A stretch of 64,000 nt of DNA from Pseudomonas frederiksbergensis (GCF_900105495.1 NZ_FNTF01000002.1:719501-783500); one strand, 5' to 3'; shown: positions 26,840 to 36,286, counted from the first letter of the stretch. Program-made: numbers and translations. The notes: a model not told the origin generated them from the sequence alone.

Positions 26840-27777
26840 TCGTGACCTGCCTCGCCGTAGACTGCTTTCAGGATGTCGTTGGCGCCTTGACTCAGCAGGT
26901 CTTCAGCCACTTGCACACCCAGGGCTTCGGCATCGCTACGTGGCGCACGAGCCTCGGCGCTAAGCAGCAGGCCGCCGTTCGGATCTCCGACAAGACCGCG
27001 CAACCAGATTTGTTCGCCTTCAAGCACGGCATAGCAGGCGATCGGCACTTGGCAGCCGCCATTCAAATGTTTGTTGAGAGCACGTTCGGCGGTCACGCGG
27101 GTGGCGGTGTCCTGATGGTGCAGCGGTGCCAACAGCGCGTGAATTTCGCTGTCGATGCTGCGGCATTCGATACCCACCGCACCTTGGCCACCGGCCGGCA
27201 GACTGTCGTCGACGCTGATGGCCGAGGTGATGCGATCTTCAAAGCCCAGACGAAGCAGGCCGGCAGCAGCGAGGATAATCGCGTCGTATTCGCCGGCATC
27301 GAGCTTGGCCAGGCGCGTGTTGACGTTGCCGCGCAGGAAACGAATCTCCAGGTCTGGGCGACGGGTCAGCAACTGGGCCTGACGGCGCAGGCTGGAGGTG
27401 CCGACGATGCTGCCTGGCGGCAATTCGTCCAGGCTGGTGTAGGTGTTGGAGACGAATGCATCGCGCGGGTCTTCGCGCTCGCAGATGCAAAACAGACCGA
27501 GGCCTTCAGGGAAGTCCATCGGCACGTCTTTCATGGAGTGCACCGCGATGTCGGCTTCGTTTTCCAGCAGCGCGGTTTCCAGTTCTTTGACGAACAGGCC
27601 CTTGCCGCCGATTTTCGACAGTGGCGAGTCGAGCAACTTGTCACCGCGACTGACCATGGGCACCAACGTCACGAGCAGACCCGGATGGGCCTCTTCCAGA
27701 CGGGCTTTGACGTATTCGGCCTGCCACAGGGCGAGTGCACTTTTACGGGTGGCGATGCGGATTTCGCGAGAGGACAT
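26836..27777 (-). CDS. hemC: hydroxymethylbilane synthase (porphobilinogen deaminase)
   Basis: A 313-aa cytoplasmic enzyme that polymerises four porphobilinogens. The dipyrromethane cofactor Cys is C242 in [13 protein letters not shown]. Active-site features visible are RKSALALWQ (11-19), HSMKDVP with the catalytic-site Asp (80-86) and [11 protein letters not shown] (127-137). It is the first gene of the hemCDXY operon, directly upstream of which algR is read in the same direction, as in P. aeruginosa. Confidence 0.97.
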   Translation of the reverse strand: MSSREIRIATRKSALALWQAEYVKARLEEAHPGLLVTLVPMVSRGDKLLDSPLSKIGGKGLFVKELETALLENEADIAVHSMKDVPMDFPEGLGLFCICEREDPRDAFVSNTYTSLDELPPGSIVGTSSLRRQAQLLTRRPDLEIRFLRGNVNTRLAKLDAGEYDAIILAAAGLLRLGFEDRITSAISVDDSLPAGGQGAVGIECRSIDSEIHALLAPLHHQDTATRVTAERALNKHLNGGCQVPIACYAVLEGEQIWLRGLVGDPNGGLLLSAEARAPRSDAEALGVQVAEDLLSQGANDILKAVYGEAGHE

Positions 27778-27915
27778 GGATCAATCCGTACTGAATAGAT
27801 ACGGCGGATAATAACAGCTCAGCCAAATCCACTTTGACTTGTATCAGAAAACCGCGTGGCCTCCCTGGCCTCAGGCATCCAGCAATCGGGATGAAACCCG
27901 CCCGTAAATGGCGGA

Positions 27916-28662
27916 TTAAAGCTGTTGCATCATTTTGCGCACGCCCGCCACATGCCGCCGGCTGACGATCAGGGCGTCGCCGTTCAAGCCTTTGAGGAAC
28001 AGCTGAAAATGCCCCAGCGGCGTGCGTTGCAGGCGTTCGATGCGTTCGCGGGCGACCAGCGCGTTGCGGTGGATTCGCACGAAGCGGTCGCCAAATTCAT
28101 CTTCAAGGGCCTTGAGCGGCTCATCCAGCAGCACTTCGCCGCCTTCGTGGCGCAAGGTCACGTATTTGTGATCCGCAATGAAATAGACCACCTGACCCAA
28201 CGGGATCAGCTCGATGCCTTTACGGGTTCGAGCGCTGATGTGGCTGCGTGGGCCGCTGCCACTTTCGGCGGCGGGACGGGTCAGGGCCGCGAGCTGGACG
28301 CGATTGGGCCGCTCGGCTTTTTTCAACGCTTCATGTAATTGTTCTGTACGCACAGGTTTCACCAGATAGCCTACGGCGCTGGCCTGTAAGGCTTCCACGG
28401 CAAATTCATCGGGGCCTGTGCAAAACACCACGGCGGGCGGGGTTTCGCGTTCGCACAATCGTGCAGCCACTTGCAAGCCATCGAGGCCCGGCATGCCGAT
28501 ATCGAGCAGCACGATATCGGGTTTGTGGCTGTCGATCAGAGCCAACGCTTCATCGCCGTTCGTGGCGCTAGGCTCCAGGACACTGTATCCCTCGAGTTCG
28601 CCAACCATTCGGCTCAGGCGCTCGCGGGCAAGGGGTTCGTCATCAACGATCAGGACATTCAT
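27916..28662 (-). CDS. algR: LytTR response regulator AlgR
   Basis: A 248-aa cytoplasmic regulator, the same length as P. aeruginosa AlgR. Receiver domain 1-120 with acidic pocket DDEP (7-10) and phosphoacceptor D54 (VLLDIGMPG); LytTR DNA-binding domain from about 145 (GKIELIPLGQ-like, then FVRIHRNALVARERIERL). ATG 28662 overlaps the stop of the algZ remnant as ATGA, preserving the ancestral coupling to a partner kinase that is now broken. With that kinase gone, AlgR must be phosphorylated by another kinase or act unphosphorylated (inference). hemC follows after 138 bp. Confidence 0.96.
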   Translation of the reverse strand: MNVLIVDDEPLARERLSRMVGELEGYSVLEPSATNGDEALALIDSHKPDIVLLDIGMPGLDGLQVAARLCERETPPAVVFCTGPDEFAVEALQASAVGYLVKPVRTEQLHEALKKAERPNRVQLAALTRPAAESGSGPRSHISARTRKGIELIPLGQVVYFIADHKYVTLRHEGGEVLLDEPLKALEDEFGDRFVRIHRNALVARERIERLQRTPLGHFQLFLKGLNGDALIVSRRHVAGVRKMMQQL

Positions 28663-28981
28663 ATTGCGCTGGATTCCTGCGTGAGTCTCGCACAAGGATA
28701 GCGTAGACAGGTGAAGTGACGTCCGTCACCGCGATCCACGCTAAGACTAGCGCGAGGGCCAAAAAGTGCCGCCCGACCGACGGCTAAATTTTCATCTGTC
28801 GTGCGTTTGGCGGTCCTGGCCCGCATTGGCGAGGCTTCACCGTAGGGTTTGTTGATACACAATATGAACACCCCCTCTTCTTATGGTCAGCTGCAGCGTC
28901 TGGAAGTGCGCTGATCCTACTGTCCAACTGTAGACGGTTGCCGGCACGATATTGCTCAATTGAAAAATATCGTTGCGCAAA
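28659..28981 (-). pseudogene. algZ: decayed algZ/fimS sensor kinase remnant
   Basis: Two out-of-phase pieces of a LytS-type kinase are visible leftward between argH and algR. Piece 1 (28981 down to 28880) reads FAQRYFSIEQYRAGNRLQLD and then SRISALPD, like the region just before the ATP-binding domain of AlgZ. Piece 2 (28871 to 28659) reads CINKPYGEASP, then AALFGPRASLSVDRGDGRH and TCLRYPCARLTQE, like the very C-terminus, with a TGA overlapping the algR start as ATGA. The ATP-binding N-box region between them is deleted, an in-frame TGA lies just before piece 1, and the transmembrane part is absent or unrecognisable up to argH. Hence no functional kinase. Identification is from my memory of the family. 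Confidence 0.78.
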
Positions 28982-29044
28982 TCACCTCGGCGTTGATTCG
29001 AGTATGGACCGCCACCTGAGAAAAAAACGTATCGACCAGTGTCA

Positions 29045-29072
29045 CCGACAGGATTGGCAACCCTGTTATTAT
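29045..29072 (+). promoter_or_regulatory. candidate argH promoter
   Basis: CCGACA (29045-29050) and TATTAT (29067-29072) with a 16-bp spacer lie 50 bp upstream of the argH start. The match at -35 is modest. Confidence 0.35.
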
Positions 29073-29121
29073 CCGCGACAGCTTTCTACGCCATCTTTCT
29101 TCAGCCGACACGAGCGAATTC

Positions 29122-30516
29122 ATGAGCACTGACAAGACCAATCAGTCCTGGGGCGGCCGCTTCAGTGAACCCGTCGACGCCTTCGTCGCCCGCTTCACCG
29201 CCTCCGTCACTTTCGACCAGCGCCTGTATCGCCACGACATCATGGGCTCGATCGCTCACGCCACGATGCTGGCCAAGGTCGGCGTGCTGACCGATGCCGA
29301 GCGCGACAGCATCACTGATGGCCTGAAGACCATCCAGGGTGAAATCGAGGCCGGCCAGTTCGACTGGCGCATCGACCTCGAAGACGTGCACATGAACATC
29401 GAAGCGCGCCTGACCGACCGCATCGGCGTCACCGGTAAAAAGCTGCACACCGGTCGCAGCCGTAACGACCAGGTCGCTACCGACATCCGCCTGTGGCTGC
29501 GCGACGAGATCGACCTGATCCTGAGCGAAATCACCCGCCTGCAAAAAGGCTTGCTGGAACAGGCCGAGCGTGAAGCCGGCAGCATCATGCCGGGCTTCAC
29601 TCACCTGCAAACCGCGCAGCCGGTAACTTTCGGACACCACATGCTGGCCTGGTTCGAAATGCTCAGCCGCGACTACGAACGCCTGGTCGACTGCCGCAAA
29701 CGTACCAACCGCATGCCGCTGGGCAGCGCCGCACTGGCGGGCACCACCTACCCGATCGACCGCGAATACACCGCTCAACTGCTGGGTTTCGACGCCGTGG
29801 GCGGCAACTCGCTGGACAACGTGTCCGATCGCGACTTCGCCATCGAGTTCTGTTCGGCTGCGAGCATCGCGATGATGCACTTGTCGCGTTTCTCCGAAGA
29901 GCTGGTGCTGTGGACCAGCGCGCAGTTCCAGTTCATCGATCTGCCGGACCGTTTCTGCACCGGCAGCTCGATCATGCCGCAAAAGAAAAACCCGGACGTC
30001 CCGGAGCTGGTGCGTGGCAAGACCGGTCGCGTATTCGGCGCACTGATGGGCCTGCTGACCCTGATGAAAGGCCAGCCACTGGCCTACAACAAGGACAACC
30101 AGGAAGATAAAGAGCCGCTGTTCGACGCCGCCGACACGTTGCGCGACTCGCTGCGGGCCTTTGCCGACATGATTCCGGCGATCAAACCCAAGCACGCGAT
30201 GATGCGTGAAGCAGCCCTGCGCGGCTTCTCCACCGCCACCGATCTGGCCGACTACCTGGTTCGCCGCGGCCTGCCGTTCCGTGACTGCCACGAAATCGTT
30301 GGCCATGCCGTGAAGTACGGCGTGGAAAGCGGTAAAGACCTGGCGGAAATGAGCCTGGAAGAGCTGCGCAAGTTCAGCGACCAGATCGATCAGGACGTGT
30401 TCGCCGTGCTGACCCTGGAAGGCTCAGTGAATGCCCGTGACCACATCGGCGGAACTGCGCCGGCACAGGTGAAAAAGGCCGTGGCTCGCGGCCAGGCGTT
30501 ACTCGCCAGCCGCTAA
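29122..30516 (+). CDS. argH: argininosuccinate lyase
   Basis: Last step of arginine synthesis: splits argininosuccinate into arginine and fumarate in the cytoplasm. The 464-aa protein has the fumarase/aspartase superfamily signature [12 protein letters not shown] at 281-292, with the catalytic Ser loop, the earlier [12 protein letters not shown] (near 112-123) and the HTHLQ-like [12 protein letters not shown] (about 156-167). It is transcribed away from algR. Probably monocistronic: a REP pair follows 15 bp after the stop. Confidence 0.97.
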   Translation: MSTDKTNQSWGGRFSEPVDAFVARFTASVTFDQRLYRHDIMGSIAHATMLAKVGVLTDAERDSITDGLKTIQGEIEAGQFDWRIDLEDVHMNIEARLTDRIGVTGKKLHTGRSRNDQVATDIRLWLRDEIDLILSEITRLQKGLLEQAEREAGSIMPGFTHLQTAQPVTFGHHMLAWFEMLSRDYERLVDCRKRTNRMPLGSAALAGTTYPIDREYTAQLLGFDAVGGNSLDNVSDRDFAIEFCSAASIAMMHLSRFSEELVLWTSAQFQFIDLPDRFCTGSSIMPQKKNPDVPELVRGKTGRVFGALMGLLTLMKGQPLAYNKDNQEDKEPLFDAADTLRDSLRAFADMIPAIKPKHAMMREAALRGFSTATDLADYLVRRGLPFRDCHEIVGHAVKYGVESGKDLAEMSLEELRKFSDQIDQDVFAVLTLEGSVNARDHIGGTAPAQVKKAVARGQALLASR

Positions 30517-30530
30517 ACCGCTAAAAGCTT

Positions 30531-30591
30531 CGCGAGCAGGCTCGCTCCCACATTTGGAATGCGTTCCCCTGTGGGAGCGAGCCTGCTCGCA
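30531..30591 (+). repeat. REP pair (TGTGGGAGCGAGCCTGCTCGC type)
   Basis: Inverted copies 17 bp apart lie between the convergent argH and GST genes and are probably the only transcript barrier there. Confidence 0.88.
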
Positions 30592-30617
30592 AAGCGGTCT
30601 TGAAGACGCGGTAAAAC

Positions 30618-31277
30618 CTACTTCTTGCCGGCGACCATCGCCAAAAACGCTGGCATTGCCGCGTCCTTGTCCTTTGCAATCCGCTGCACATTCGGCTTTT
30701 CCCCCAGACGCTCCAGCAGCGCCTTGGCCGCCGGCATCTCCGCCAGCAAATCCAGGTCAAACAGCTTCTGCGCCACCGCACAGGCCAACGGCACGCTGTA
30801 GAGGAAATACAAATCCGCAATGCTCAGGCTGTCACCTGCCACATAAGGGGTGAACTTGCCGTGCCTGCCCAGTGAGGCAAACCCCAGCAGCAACTCGGCC
30901 TTGGTCTTGTCCTTGATTGCATCCGGCACCGTCATGCCGAAAAATGCTTCGGCGTAGCAGGCACGCCCCGGCAATTCGATGTACAGCTCGATTTCCTTGG
31001 CCAGTGCCAGCACCTGCGAACGCTCAAAGGGATCGCTCGGCAACAGCGGCGTACCTTTCTGGCTTTGTTCGAGGTATTCGAGAATCACGCTGGTTTCGTT
31101 GATGAAACCCTGTTCGACACCCAGCACCGGCACCTTCCCGCGAGGGCTGATGGCTAATGCCTCCGGGCTCGTCCCCGGGTAAAACAGGACCTCTTCAAAT
31201 GGCAGTCCCTTCTCGAGCAGCGCCAGCTTGACCATGTTGTAGTAGTTGCTGACGGAAAATCCATAAAGCTTGAGCAT
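30618..31277 (-). CDS. glutathione S-transferase family protein
   Basis: A 219-aa cytoplasmic protein. The thioredoxin-like N-domain (KLYGFSVSNYYNMVKLALLEKGLPFEEV) has the Ser/Asn active-site region around residues 8-12 and the cis-Pro/ES motif (GKVPVLGVEQGFINETSVILEYLE) near 50-73; a helical C-domain follows. Substrate unknown. ATG 31277 is chosen over the adjacent GTG 31280 because GGAGG lies at a normal distance. Confidence 0.9.
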   Translation of the reverse strand: MLKLYGFSVSNYYNMVKLALLEKGLPFEEVLFYPGTSPEALAISPRGKVPVLGVEQGFINETSVILEYLEQSQKGTPLLPSDPFERSQVLALAKEIELYIELPGRACYAEAFFGMTVPDAIKDKTKAELLLGFASLGRHGKFTPYVAGDSLSIADLYFLYSVPLACAVAQKLFDLDLLAEMPAAKALLERLGEKPNVQRIAKDKDAAMPAFLAMVAGKK

Positions 31278-31401
31278 CACATCGCCTCCAGGCCGTGCGG
31301 GGTTGGCAGGTGCCTTTTATAGAATGCCGCGACGTTTCTTGCCAGCAGCATCACAGCGCTGAATGCAGGTAAACTGGCCGCCTTAACTTGAGGAGCCTGC
31401 C

Positions 31402-31698
31402 ATGAGCGAGCCAACCCCCGGCATCAACAACGACGAGATCGACGAAGAAGAGTTCGCCGAAAACACCCTGGTCGAAGCCATCGAAAACCAGATCGAAAGC
31501 GACAATCCGCCAGCCGCCAAGGCCACCTTCAACAAGCTGACCCTGGTGGGTTACGAACGTGAAGAAATCCTCAATCTGATGGCCCACGTTTTGGCCGTGG
31601 AAATCGACGCGATCCTCGAAGAAGACCGCGCGTTCAACACCGAGTGGTACGAAGCTGCGCTGCGTGCATTGCCAGAGTTGCCGCCCGAAAAGAAATAA
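31402..31698 (+). CDS. conserved hypothetical acidic protein, 98 aa
   Basis: I do not recognise a named family. The protein is acidic at the N-terminus (NNDEIDEEEFAENTLVEAIE), then a helical domain with alternating hydrophobics (KATFNKLTLVGYEREEILNLMAHVLAVEIDAILEE) and a Pro-Lys end. It is cytoplasmic with no signal or membrane segment. AGGAG at 31391-31395 before ATG 31402 and normal codon use support it as a real gene. A gene of this type lies near cyaA in other pseudomonads as I remember them. Confidence 0.8.
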   Translation: MSEPTPGINNDEIDEEEFAENTLVEAIENQIESDNPPAAKATFNKLTLVGYEREEILNLMAHVLAVEIDAILEEDRAFNTEWYEAALRALPELPPEKK

Positions 31699-32056
31699 CC
31701 GCTACTTGTTGGACGCTGGCTTCTGTGGCGAGGGGGCTTGCCCCCGTTCGGCTGCGCAGCAGTCGTGAGCTTTTTGGGGCCGCTTCGCGACCCAACGGGA
31801 CGGTGCGGCGATCCGACAAGCCCCCTCGCCACAGGCAACCTCCACAACCACAAAAGTCCGTTTCCACACAAATTGTCACCCATCAGTCCCGCCCTCCCCC
31901 AGACCCTGACTACACTGAACCCACCCCGCTGCCGCACCACCCACCGGGGAATGCTTCCCAAGGCGAAAAAACCCTGTCGCGAGCACTGGACATGCCGCCC
32001 GAGTGGGATCACCTTAGGGGCGCTGTCGTCCAATTCCTAGAAAGTCTGGAGTCCTT
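31699..32056. other. 358-bp gap with composite palindrome
   Basis: Holds the palindromic repeat 31723-31834, then a pyrimidine-rich stretch (about 31850-31950) with one weak CCCCG/CGGGG hairpin. The only ORFs here are compositional. A promoter for the TIGR02647 gene must lie here but no clear -35/-10 pair is visible. Confidence 0.5.
31723..31834 (+). repeat. composite palindromic repeat (GTGGCGAGGGGGCTTGCCCC arms)
   Basis: Outer arms match those of the 3985-4151 element. The inner left module CGTTCGGCTGCGCAGCAGTC is that of the 35918 and 46613 elements, and the inner right module GGCCGCTTCGCGACCCAACG is the complement of the inner left module at 4038. See findings. Confidence 0.8.
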
Positions 32057-32302
32057 ATGTCGCTTACCCCTGAGTTGGTTGCCGAACTGGAAATCCTCGC
32101 ACTCTTCAACCTGGACAGTTCCCAGGAAGGTTTGAAAATTCATCAGACCGCTGCCCCGAAAGCCATTGCCGCCGCCCAAAGACTGTTCGACAAAGAACTG
32201 ATCACCCAGCCAGATGGTGGTTATCTGACCAGTCTGGGTCGTGACGCCGCGCAAAATGTGCAAACCGTTCTGACCATTCTCAACGTGCGGGAAACTGCCT
32301 GA
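32057..32302 (+). CDS. TIGR02647 family protein
   Basis: An 81-aa cytoplasmic protein of a small gamma-proteobacterial family of unknown function, called putative DNA-binding because of its winged-helix-like pattern (LVAELEILALFNL, AAAQRLFDKELITQPDGGYLTSLGRDAA). Length equals the family norm. GGAG at 32048-32051 precedes ATG 32057. Confidence 0.88.
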   Translation: MSLTPELVAELEILALFNLDSSQEGLKIHQTAAPKAIAAAQRLFDKELITQPDGGYLTSLGRDAAQNVQTVLTILNVRETA

Positions 32303-32315
32303 GCATTACCGTCGC

Positions 32316-32351
32316 GCCCACGGAAACCCCTGTTACGGGATTTCCGCGGGC
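32316..32351 (+). terminator. possible terminator hairpin after the TIGR02647 gene
   Basis: GCCCACGGAAA pairs with TTTCCGCGGGC (11 bp, one A-C mismatch, 14-nt loop) starting 14 bp after the stop. The T run that follows is weak (ACATTTCGTT), so termination is uncertain. Confidence 0.45.
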
Positions 32352-32507
32352 ACATTTCGTTACCTGCCCTGTTACCTGCCGTCGCCCCGCGTAAAAATCT
32401 GACGCCAGAAAAACAAAATCAGCTTAAAAGTCCTGGAGCCGAGGCGCTAAACTGCCCCTCATCCGCAGACAATCACGTCTGAGCCCCGCGAGCCGGTTTG
32501 AGCTGAC

Positions 32508-35354
32508 ATGACCCGCCCCCATGAAATCCGCCCCGATCTGGACGAGGGAATCGACCGCAAGGTTCTCAGTCAACTGCGCGCACGCTTTCTGAAGCTCAAC
32601 GAAGGCCGCATGGCCCGCGCCATGGAAGGGTTGTCGACCCGCCAGCAAGCCGTTCTGACCTTGTTGCCGCTGTTTTTCCACGTCAATCATCCGCTGTTGC
32701 CGGGGTACGTTTCGGGCAGCACGCCGGCCGGGCTGTCGAACTACGAACCCGACGCCAACACCCTGGCCGAAGCCCAACGCCTGACCCGCTCGTTTTCTTA
32801 TAAACCCCGCCATGGCAGCAATCCGCCGCGACCGATTCACGGCCTGTTCCTGATGGGCAGCCTCGGCACTCTCGCCCAGGCCGACCAGAGCGACATGGAC
32901 GTGTGGGTCTGTCACGGGCCGGACTTGAGCGAAAGCGAGCTCGCTGAACTGCGCAAAAAATGCCAGCTCCTCGAAACCTGGGCTGCCAGTCAGGGTGCCG
33001 AGGCGCATTTCTTCCTGATCGACCCGACCCGTTTCGTACGCGGCGAACGTGATACGCAACTGAGTTCGGAAGACTGCGGCACCACCCAGCACTATCTGCT
33101 GCTGGACGAGTTTTATCGCACCGCGATCTGGCTGGCCGGACGCACGCCCATCTGGTGGCTGGTGCCCGTCTACGAAGAAGCGAGCTACGACCGTTACACC
33201 CACACGCTGATGTCCAAGCGCTTCATCCGTGCCGATGAAACCCTCGACCTGGGCCATCTGGCCAATATCCCGCCCGGCGAATTTATCGGCGCCGGGCTCT
33301 GGCAGTTGTTCAAGGGCATCGAGTCGCCCTACAAATCGGTACTCAAACTGCTGCTGATCGAGGTGTACGCCAGCGAACATCCCAAGGTTCATTGCCTGAG
33401 CCTGCGCTTCAAGCAAGCGGTGTTTGCCAATCGGCTCGATCTCGATGAGCTGGACCCGTACATCGTGGTTTACCGGCGCATCGAGGAATACCTCACCGCC
33501 CGTGGCGAACCGGAACGCCTGGAGCTGGTGCGCCGGGCGTTGTACCTGAAGGTCAATCGCAAACTCACCGGCAGCAACAGCCGCACGCAGAGCTGGCAGC
33601 GCTCGTTGCTCGAACGCCTGGCCCACGAATGGCAGTGGGATCATCGTCAACTGGCCCTGCTCGACAGTCGCAGCCAGTGGAAGGTCCGTCAGGTCGGCTC
33701 TGAACGCAGGGCCTTGGTCAAGGAGCTCAATTACAGCTACCGTTTCCTGACCCAATTCGCCCGCAACGAACAGACTGTCAGCCTGATCAACAAGCGCGAC
33801 CTCAACGTACTGGGTCGACGGCTGTACGCAGCGTTCGAGCGCAAGGCCGACAAGATCGAGTTCATCAACCCTGGCATCGCCCCGGATCTGGCCGAAGACA
33901 CCCTCACGCTGGTACACGCGCCGAACAAGAAAGAATCGGGGCAAACTCAGTGGGGTTTGTACAACGGTAGCCTGACAGCCCTCGAATGGGAGCATTTCGC
34001 ACCGATCAAGCGCAGCCGCCAACTGCTGGAACTGCTGACCTGGTGTCACCGCAACGGCGTGATCGACAGCAGCACTCGCCTGGCCTTGCATCCCGGCACC
34101 AGCGACCTGAGCGAGTTCGAACTGTTCAACCTGCTCGGCAGCCTGCAACAGAGCATCGCGCTGCCGCTGACAACCGTCGCCGAAGAACCGTTACTGCGCG
34201 CGAGTGTGCCGAGCGAAGTGCTGATTCTGGTGAATGTCGGCGTCGATCCACTCAAGCACCACCGCGACCTGAACATCCTGATGACCACCGAGCGCACCGA
34301 CTCCCTGAGTTACGCCGGCGTCCGGGAAAACCTGGTGTTGACCCTCGATCAGGTCACGCTCAACAGTTGGAACGAAGTGCTGGTCAGCCGCTTCGACGGC
34401 CCTCACGCGCTGCTCGACTGCGTGCGCGATTACCTCAACAACCTGCCCGGCGGGCTACAACAACCCACGTTGCGGGTTCGATGCTTCTGCCACAACCGCG
34501 CGCAATTCATCGCCCGGCGGGTCGAAGAGATCCTCGACACCGCGCAGAACCTGCTGTTGAGCCAGCTCAATCATCGCTACCTGATTCAAGTCCAGCAGCA
34601 CTACCACGTGCTGGAACTGCTGCCCGGCCAGGTCAAACATATCGCCCTGGACACGCTGCCAGCGCTGATCGATTACCTGGGCGAAGAGCGGGCAAGCTAC
34701 AGCCCGCTGCACCTGGACCCGATGGTACTGGAAGACCACGACCTGGCGCTGGTCCTGCCAATGGGGCAGCCCGATTGCATTCAGGTGTTCTACCGGATCA
34801 ACGAATACCACGCCGACCTGTACGTGCTGGATGAACTCAATGTCCTGTGGCAGCAGCGCTTGCCTTACCACGACGAGCAAAGCCTGCTGGTGCCGCTGCA
34901 ACGTTTCCTGCAATCGATCCAGTACCGACGCGACGCCTTACTGCCGATGGAAGTCGCCCAGCCCCAGAGTCTGGACATCCTGTATTACCAACTGCTGCCC
35001 TCCGGCCCCGTAAGGGCGCGTCGGGTCGAATCCCGGCCAGCGCCGCAAACCCCGGTCAACAAACCGTTCTACGACGTGCAGGCGATTGTCGGCAAAGCCG
35101 CACCGGGGCAGGTGCAGGTCACGTTGTATTGCAATCAGCGGGAATTTTCAGAGTTGGAACATGGCGAACGACTGTTCAGCGTGGTCGCCCGGGAAATCGT
35201 CGAGCAGCGCCGTGAAACCGAACGCTATCGCTGCTACATCACCGACCTGGACCTGTCAGGCCTGCTCGGTGATGGTCAGAGTTCAAGCATTTTGTATTTG
35301 CGCTACAAGGCTGACCTGGAGCGCGCATTGAACGAGGCGCTCGAGCAGGTCTGA
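32508..35354 (+). CDS. cyaA: class I adenylate cyclase
   Basis: Makes cAMP from ATP. The 948-aa protein is of the enterobacterial class I type: N-terminal catalytic half (about 1-540) with the SLGTLAQADQSDMDVWVCH active-site block (near 126-144, Gly-Ser plus two Asp) and the HFFLIDPTRF segment; C-terminal regulatory half. P. aeruginosa has both CyaA and the class III CyaB, which is the main source there. The start ATG 32508 lacks a good Shine-Dalgarno sequence (GAGCTGAC), which suggests weak translation, as for E. coli cya. It is convergent with rnk, 4 bp apart. Confidence 0.95.
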   Translation: MTRPHEIRPDLDEGIDRKVLSQLRARFLKLNEGRMARAMEGLSTRQQAVLTLLPLFFHVNHPLLPGYVSGSTPAGLSNYEPDANTLAEAQRLTRSFSYKPRHGSNPPRPIHGLFLMGSLGTLAQADQSDMDVWVCHGPDLSESELAELRKKCQLLETWAASQGAEAHFFLIDPTRFVRGERDTQLSSEDCGTTQHYLLLDEFYRTAIWLAGRTPIWWLVPVYEEASYDRYTHTLMSKRFIRADETLDLGHLANIPPGEFIGAGLWQLFKGIESPYKSVLKLLLIEVYASEHPKVHCLSLRFKQAVFANRLDLDELDPYIVVYRRIEEYLTARGEPERLELVRRALYLKVNRKLTGSNSRTQSWQRSLLERLAHEWQWDHRQLALLDSRSQWKVRQVGSERRALVKELNYSYRFLTQFARNEQTVSLINKRDLNVLGRRLYAAFERKADKIEFINPGIAPDLAEDTLTLVHAPNKKESGQTQWGLYNGSLTALEWEHFAPIKRSRQLLELLTWCHRNGVIDSSTRLALHPGTSDLSEFELFNLLGSLQQSIALPLTTVAEEPLLRASVPSEVLILVNVGVDPLKHHRDLNILMTTERTDSLSYAGVRENLVLTLDQVTLNSWNEVLVSRFDGPHALLDCVRDYLNNLPGGLQQPTLRVRCFCHNRAQFIARRVEEILDTAQNLLLSQLNHRYLIQVQQHYHVLELLPGQVKHIALDTLPALIDYLGEERASYSPLHLDPMVLEDHDLALVLPMGQPDCIQVFYRINEYHADLYVLDELNVLWQQRLPYHDEQSLLVPLQRFLQSIQYRRDALLPMEVAQPQSLDILYYQLLPSGPVRARRVESRPAPQTPVNKPFYDVQAIVGKAAPGQVQVTLYCNQREFSELEHGERLFSVVAREIVEQRRETERYRCYITDLDLSGLLGDGQSSSILYLRYKADLERALNEALEQV

Positions 35355-35358
35355 GGAT

Positions 35359-35769
35359 TTACTCGGGGAAGTGGCCGCCCTCGGCCGGCTGCGATTCGAC
35401 TTCCAGCAGGGTCAGTTTCAGCGTCTTGCCGCCCGGAGCCGGCCAGTCGATGTGCTGACCAACCTTAAGCCCCAGCAACGCGCTGCCGACCGGCGCCAGA
35501 ATGGAAATCTTGCCTTCGTCGGCATTGGCATCCTTCGGATAAACCAGCGTCAGGTGATAGTCCTTGCCGCTGCCTTCTTCACGGCAATGCACACGGGAAT
35601 TCATGGTCACGACATCGGCGGGCACTTCATCGTGACCGACCACGCTATCGGCGCGATCCAGTTCGGTTTGCAGCGCGATAACGCCCGGCAGCGTGTCATC
35701 CAGGCTGTCGATCAGGCGCTCCAGACGTTGCACGTCCAGACGGGTAAGGGTGATTGAAGGTGCGGTCAT
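35359..35769 (-). CDS. rnk: regulator of nucleoside diphosphate kinase Rnk
   Basis: A 136-aa RNA-polymerase secondary-channel-type protein: short N-terminal coiled coil (SITLTRLDVQRLERLIDSL onward) and a GreA/GreB C-terminal-like domain (residues 45-136, LTLVYPKDANADEGKISILAPVGSALLGLKVGQ). In P. aeruginosa Rnk raises Ndk and GTP levels and affects alginate. ATG 35769 begins the conserved TAPSITLTRLD; AAGGAG lies upstream. Its 3' end is 4 bp from the cyaA stop. Confidence 0.93.
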   Translation of the reverse strand: MTAPSITLTRLDVQRLERLIDSLDDTLPGVIALQTELDRADSVVGHDEVPADVVTMNSRVHCREEGSGKDYHLTLVYPKDANADEGKISILAPVGSALLGLKVGQHIDWPAPGGKTLKLTLLEVESQPAEGGHFPE

Positions 35770-35806
35770 GATTTGGGCAGACTCCTTTCTTCTGCACAGA
35801 AAAAGC

Positions 35807-35835
35807 AAAACCCCGCCAGAAAAAGGCGGGGTTTT
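35807..35835 (-). terminator. terminator of the cyaY-DUF1289 transcript, upstream of rnk
   Basis: AAAACCCCGCC/GGCGGGGTTTT, 11-bp stem with flanking A and T tracts. It would end leftward transcription before rnk, making rnk an independent unit, unless it is an attenuator in the rnk leader. Confidence 0.85.
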
Positions 35836-35917
35836 CACGAGCCTCGATGGGTTGAGGCGTTTCTCGACACTATCACAGCTCAATAAATATACAAGTGAGG
35901 GGCGACGACACACTTTT

Positions 35918-36047
35918 GTAGCAGCTGGCGAAGCCTGCGTTCGGCTGCGTAGCAGTCGTGGGATCAGGCGAACGGTGCATCAGGAGTACCGAACATTCAG
36001 GTTTTACGACTGCTGCGCAGCCGAACGCAGGCTTCGCCAGCTGCTAC
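35918..36047 (+). repeat. 130-bp palindromic element (GTAGCAGCTGGCGAAGCCTG arms)
   Basis: Inverted arms of about 45 bp (GTAGCAGCTGGCGAAGCCTG, CGTTCGGCTGCGTAGCAGTC and complements) flank a 40-bp centre. A diverged copy lies at 46613-46743. Confidence 0.88.
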
Positions 36048-36063
36048 AGGTCGCGTGAAGGCG

Positions 36064-36282
36064 TCAGGTGGCGGTCTTGCGCTGCGCCGCCTGGGCGCAG
36101 ATGACACGCCGCCGCTCATCATCGGCCGAACGCCATTCGCGGATATCTTCGACATGGCGAAAACACCCAAGGCAGACCTTCTGCTCATCCAGCCGACACA
36201 CGCCGCTGCACGGTGAAGCCACCGCCGGGCTGACATTGCTGTAGAGCGGTTTTGGCGCACGAACGGGCGCAGGCTGGGTCAC
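36064..36282 (-). CDS. DUF1289 family protein
   Basis: A 72-aa protein with the Cys motif of the family: SPCSGVCRLDEQKVCLGCFRH (C at roughly 25, 29, 37 and 40), likely a small metal-binding module, followed by a charged helix (WRSADDERRRVICAQ). I propose GTG 36282, four bases after the cyaY stop; other starts lie inside cyaY. Coupling to cyaY (iron donor for Fe-S clusters) suggests, but does not prove, a link to iron or Fe-S handling. Confidence 0.82.
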   Translation of the reverse strand: MTQPAPVRAPKPLYSNVSPAVASPCSGVCRLDEQKVCLGCFRHVEDIREWRSADDERRRVICAQAAQRKTAT

Positions 36283-36286
36283 GATC

